Shown here piece by piece: positions 62,026 to 64,000 of a stretch of 64,000 bases of DNA. Location: assembly GCF_047272945.1 (NCBI RefSeq), contig NZ_JBKOPS010000011.1:1-64000 (forward strand), given 5' to 3'. Source of the DNA: Rubrolithibacter danxiaensis. Its GTDB lineage: Bacteria > Bacteroidota > Bacteroidia > Sphingobacteriales > Sphingobacteriaceae. Below the pieces are notes generated by a model. The model was not told where the DNA came from, ran no database searches, and was given only the letters and a program-made list of their open reading frames with translations. How positions within the stretch are numbered: the stretch's first letter is position 1; each line of letters starts with the position of its first letter. The position numbers were made by a program, and so were the translations under genes.

Positions 62026-62214
62026 CTATTTTTTTGCAGCTTCTTTATTTTTTGACTCCTGAATCTCTAAACGAATAGCCTGAGCCAGGTTCTTTAAATC
62101 TTGCATACCTTTTCTAACTCTGGTACCTGCTGCGCTGTTACCTTTATTGTAAAACTTATCAGCATCGCCTTCCAGGCCGGCAACAAGATTTTTTACTTCT
62201 TCAAATTTTTTCAT
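62026..62214 (-). CDS. Histone H1-like protein
   Basis: The 62-residue protein (MKKFEEVKNLVAGLEGDADKF, then VRKGMQDLKNLAQAIRLEIQESKNKEAAKK) is the short Bacteroidota histone H1 (Hc1)-like family, a nucleoid-associated DNA-binding protein. It is mostly helical and lysine-rich at its end. The ATG at 62214 has an AGGAG-like purine run before it (AAAAGGAGTAATTAA), one of the few Shine-Dalgarno-like sites in the window. A terminator lies downstream. Confidence 0.85.
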   Translation of the reverse strand: MKKFEEVKNLVAGLEGDADKFYNKGNSAAGTRVRKGMQDLKNLAQAIRLEIQESKNKEAAKK

Positions 62215-62424
62215 TTTAATTACTCCTTTTCTTTTTATTAATGTTTGTTTTTAATAGCTATAAGCTAAAGTAAAAGGTTTTTTCGTAAAAAAAAATTTTT
62301 CAAAGCTTTAATAAAGAGGCAGTTCATACGTTTTTTTCCACATTTTCGGCCTTTTCCACTGCTAATTGTTAATTAAGACAATTAAAATAACATCGGCATA
62401 CTAAACAGATTTAACTATAAGAAA

Positions 62425-62454
62425 AAAAACCTGAAGACATCCCTCCAGGTTTTC
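62425..62454 (-). terminator. Terminator downstream of the alpha-oxoamine synthase gene
   Basis: AAAACCTG and CAGGTTTT form a stem; read on the minus strand the hairpin is followed by a run of eight Ts (A-run at 62422-62429 on +). It ends the transcript of the gene at 62479-63720. The rest of 62215-62478 shows no gene. Confidence 0.8.
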
Positions 62455-62478
62455 TGTTATAATTTAAAGAGTCAAAAT

Positions 62479-63720
62479 TTAAGCTACTGCAACATTCTGC
62501 TCTTTGTAGTGACCTTTTTTCAATTTCTCTCCTACTTCCGAGAAAGCTTTCAAGGTACGTTCCACATCTTCTAATGTATGGGCCGCAGTAGGTATAATCC
62601 GTAGTTCCATTAATCCCTTTGGGATAACCGGATAAACTACAATGGAACAGAAAATACCATAATTTTCCCGCAAATCCATGGTAATGGCAGTTGCTTCAGA
62701 AAGCTCTCCTTTTAAGAATACCGGAGTCACCATTGTATTCGTTATACCCAAATCAAAACCACGTTCTCTTAATCCGTTTTGTAAAGTAGTAGCTATTTCC
62801 CAAAGTTTTTCACGCAGTTCGGGTTTGTTCTTTAAAAGTTCCAGGCGTTTACGCAAACCCATAACCATTGGCATCGGCAATGATTTCGCAAAAGTTTGGG
62901 AGCGCATGTTGTAGCGCAGGTAATTGGTAATATCTTCTGTAGAAGCTACGAAGGCGCCTATTCCAGCCATTGATTTTGCAAATGTTCCGAAGTATACATC
63001 GATTCCTTCAATACAATCCTGCGCTTCATGAGTACCGGCTCCTGTTTTGCCCATTGTACCGAAACCATGCGCATCATCAATAAGCAAGCGAAATTTAAAG
63101 TCCTTTTTCAGATCAACAATTTCTTTTAGTTTTCCCTGAGCACCTGACATTCCGAATACGCCTTCCGTTATAAGAAGAATACCACCTCCGGTTTGCTCAG
63201 CAAGCCTTGTAGCCCGCTCCAGCTGTTTCCGGCAGCTTTCAATATCGTTATGCTGATAAACAAATCTTTTCCCCATGTGTAATCTTACACCGTCAATAAT
63301 ACAGGCGTGAGATTCGGCATCGTAAACAATTACGTCATTACGGTCAACAAGAGTATCAATAATAGATACCATTCCCTGATATCCATAATTTAATAAAAAA
63401 GCATCCTGCTTGCCAACAAATTCAGCGAGGTCTTTTTCAAGCGCTTCGTGTTGGTTGGAATTACCAGACATCATACGTGCGCCCATCGGATAGGCAAGGC
63501 CATATTCGGCCGCAGCTTTCGCATCAGCTTCACGTACTTCCGGATGATTAGCTAACCCCAGGTAATTATTTAAGCTCCACACCAGGTGATCTTTTCCCCG
63601 AAATTTCATATGAGGAGCAATTTCTCCTTCAAGTTTAGGAAAAGAAAAATAACCATGAGACCACTTCAGGTGCTGACCGAGCGGACCCATGTTTTTCGAA
63701 ATCTTATCAAATAAATCCAA
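62479..63720 (-). CDS. Alpha-oxoamine synthase family PLP enzyme (KBL/SPT/cysteate acyltransferase type)
   Basis: The 413-residue fold-type I PLP enzyme has NNYLGLANHPEV, GYQGMVSIIDTLV, the DDAHGFGTMGKTGAG aspartate/histidine and the Schiff-base lysine in GTFAKSMAGIGAF. The family condenses an amino acid with an acyl thioester. Candidates are 2-amino-3-ketobutyrate CoA ligase, serine palmitoyltransferase of sphingolipid synthesis, or cysteate acyltransferase of sulfonolipid synthesis, which Bacteroidota often have. Sequence alone does not decide. A strong terminator follows. Confidence 0.82.
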   Translation of the reverse strand: MDLFDKISKNMGPLGQHLKWSHGYFSFPKLEGEIAPHMKFRGKDHLVWSLNNYLGLANHPEVREADAKAAAEYGLAYPMGARMMSGNSNQHEALEKDLAEFVGKQDAFLLNYGYQGMVSIIDTLVDRNDVIVYDAESHACIIDGVRLHMGKRFVYQHNDIESCRKQLERATRLAEQTGGGILLITEGVFGMSGAQGKLKEIVDLKKDFKFRLLIDDAHGFGTMGKTGAGTHEAQDCIEGIDVYFGTFAKSMAGIGAFVASTEDITNYLRYNMRSQTFAKSLPMPMVMGLRKRLELLKNKPELREKLWEIATTLQNGLRERGFDLGITNTMVTPVFLKGELSEATAITMDLRENYGIFCSIVVYPVIPKGLMELRIIPTAAHTLEDVERTLKAFSEVGEKLKKGHYKEQNVAVA

Positions 63721-63830
63721 TGATATTATGTTTAAAGATGAATAAATTTAAAATTCCAAATTTAGGGCTTATAGCGCTGAATTTCAATTTAATCTTGAAC
63801 AAGTATTAATATTAAATTCAATAAATAAAA

Positions 63831-63860
63831 AAAAGCCTTTATGAAAGTCATAAAGGCTTT
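63831..63860. terminator. Terminator between edge gene and oxoamine synthase promoter
   Basis: AAAGCCTTTATGA and TCATAAAGGCTTT pair perfectly around AAG, with A-run before and a short T/A tail after. On the minus strand it follows the partial gene at 63878-64000 and should terminate it. Confidence 0.8.
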
Positions 63861-63877
63861 AAATAATGAGATGTGTG

Positions 63878-64000
63878 CTAATCTACATTATCATGCAAAA
63901 AGGAATTATTAGGTCTTATTTCAGTAACTCCGTCTTCATTAGACAACGTAAATCTTGACACCTGCGATTCTGAAGAATGTGGAACCTGCTGCAAAGCCAT
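63878..64000 (-). CDS. C-terminal end of an unknown protein, cut by the window edge
   Basis: Read on the minus strand from the edge: MALQQVPHSSESQVSRFTLS, then NEDGVTEIRPNNSFLHDNVD and TAG at 63878. The ATG at the very edge may be an internal codon, so the start is unknown. The sequence is polar and not recognisable. A terminator lies 18 bases after the stop, which supports a real gene end. Confidence 0.5.
   Translation of the reverse strand: MALQQVPHSSESQVSRFTLSNEDGVTEIRPNNSFLHDNVD

Overview
The window looks like the chromosome of a Bacteroidota bacterium, probably of the Sphingobacteriales/Chitinophagales sort. The reasons are the rpmB-rpmG-DUF4295-ftsY-rimO block, an STN/carboxypeptidase-regulatory TonB receptor paired with a DUF4249 lipoprotein, a DUF5683 gene beside parB, BshC (bacillithiol), promoter boxes of the Bacteroidota type (TTG or TTTG, about 19-21 nt, TAnnTTTG) and the near absence of Shine-Dalgarno sites. 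The species cannot be fixed from the sequence alone. Layout: (1) 1-2.8 kb is a stretch of integron gene cassettes read on the + strand. Two full attC-like sites (374-508 and 1241-1380), one site cut by the window edge (up to 121) and one 3'-truncated site (2663-2793) punctuate an orphan two-helix membrane protein, a HigB/HigA-like toxin-antitoxin pair, and an AraC regulator plus DUF1398 protein. For two cassettes the 10-base 5' and 3' ends are perfectly complementary. No integrase gene lies inside the window. (2) 2.8-8.2 kb is accessory: an AraC regulator whose start codon lies inside the truncated attC, a Tet(X)-like flavin monooxygenase lacking key tetracycline contacts, a second-type methionine aminopeptidase, a secreted TAP-like hydrolase and a methyltransferase. 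(3) 8.2-20.5 kb holds a lipoprotein, a nitrilase, a hydrolase and a long same-strand run with a TonB receptor module without SusD, a VanX-like dipeptidase lipoprotein, a QxQ winged-helix glycosylase and a VOC protein. (4) 20.6-25.2 kb is alpha-glucan metabolism (GlgB, GH31). (5) 25.4-30.7 kb (+) holds a penicillin-acylase family enzyme, YefM-YoeB, a LuxE-like acyl-activating protein and an L,D-transpeptidase. (6) 30.8-42.5 kb (-) holds GalM, a HAD enzyme, LpxB, SurE, a GH92 mannosidase, CsbD, acetyl-CoA synthetase and an MFS transporter with its small partner. (7) 42.6-64 kb is mostly housekeeping: ribosomal proteins, FtsY, RimO, BshC, LepB, DapB, ParAB, TyrS, LigA, DapA, a histone H1-like protein and an alpha-oxoamine synthase. 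How genes work together: GlgB, GH31, GalM and the HAD enzyme suggest glucan/sugar turnover; Acs with the MFS transporter and DUF6814 protein suggests acetate or organic-acid uptake and activation; parA-parB-DUF5683-dapB-lepB overlap as one operon; surE-small membrane protein-lpxB-HAD do likewise. The most unusual part is the cassette array and its junction with the flanking regulator/monooxygenase locus.
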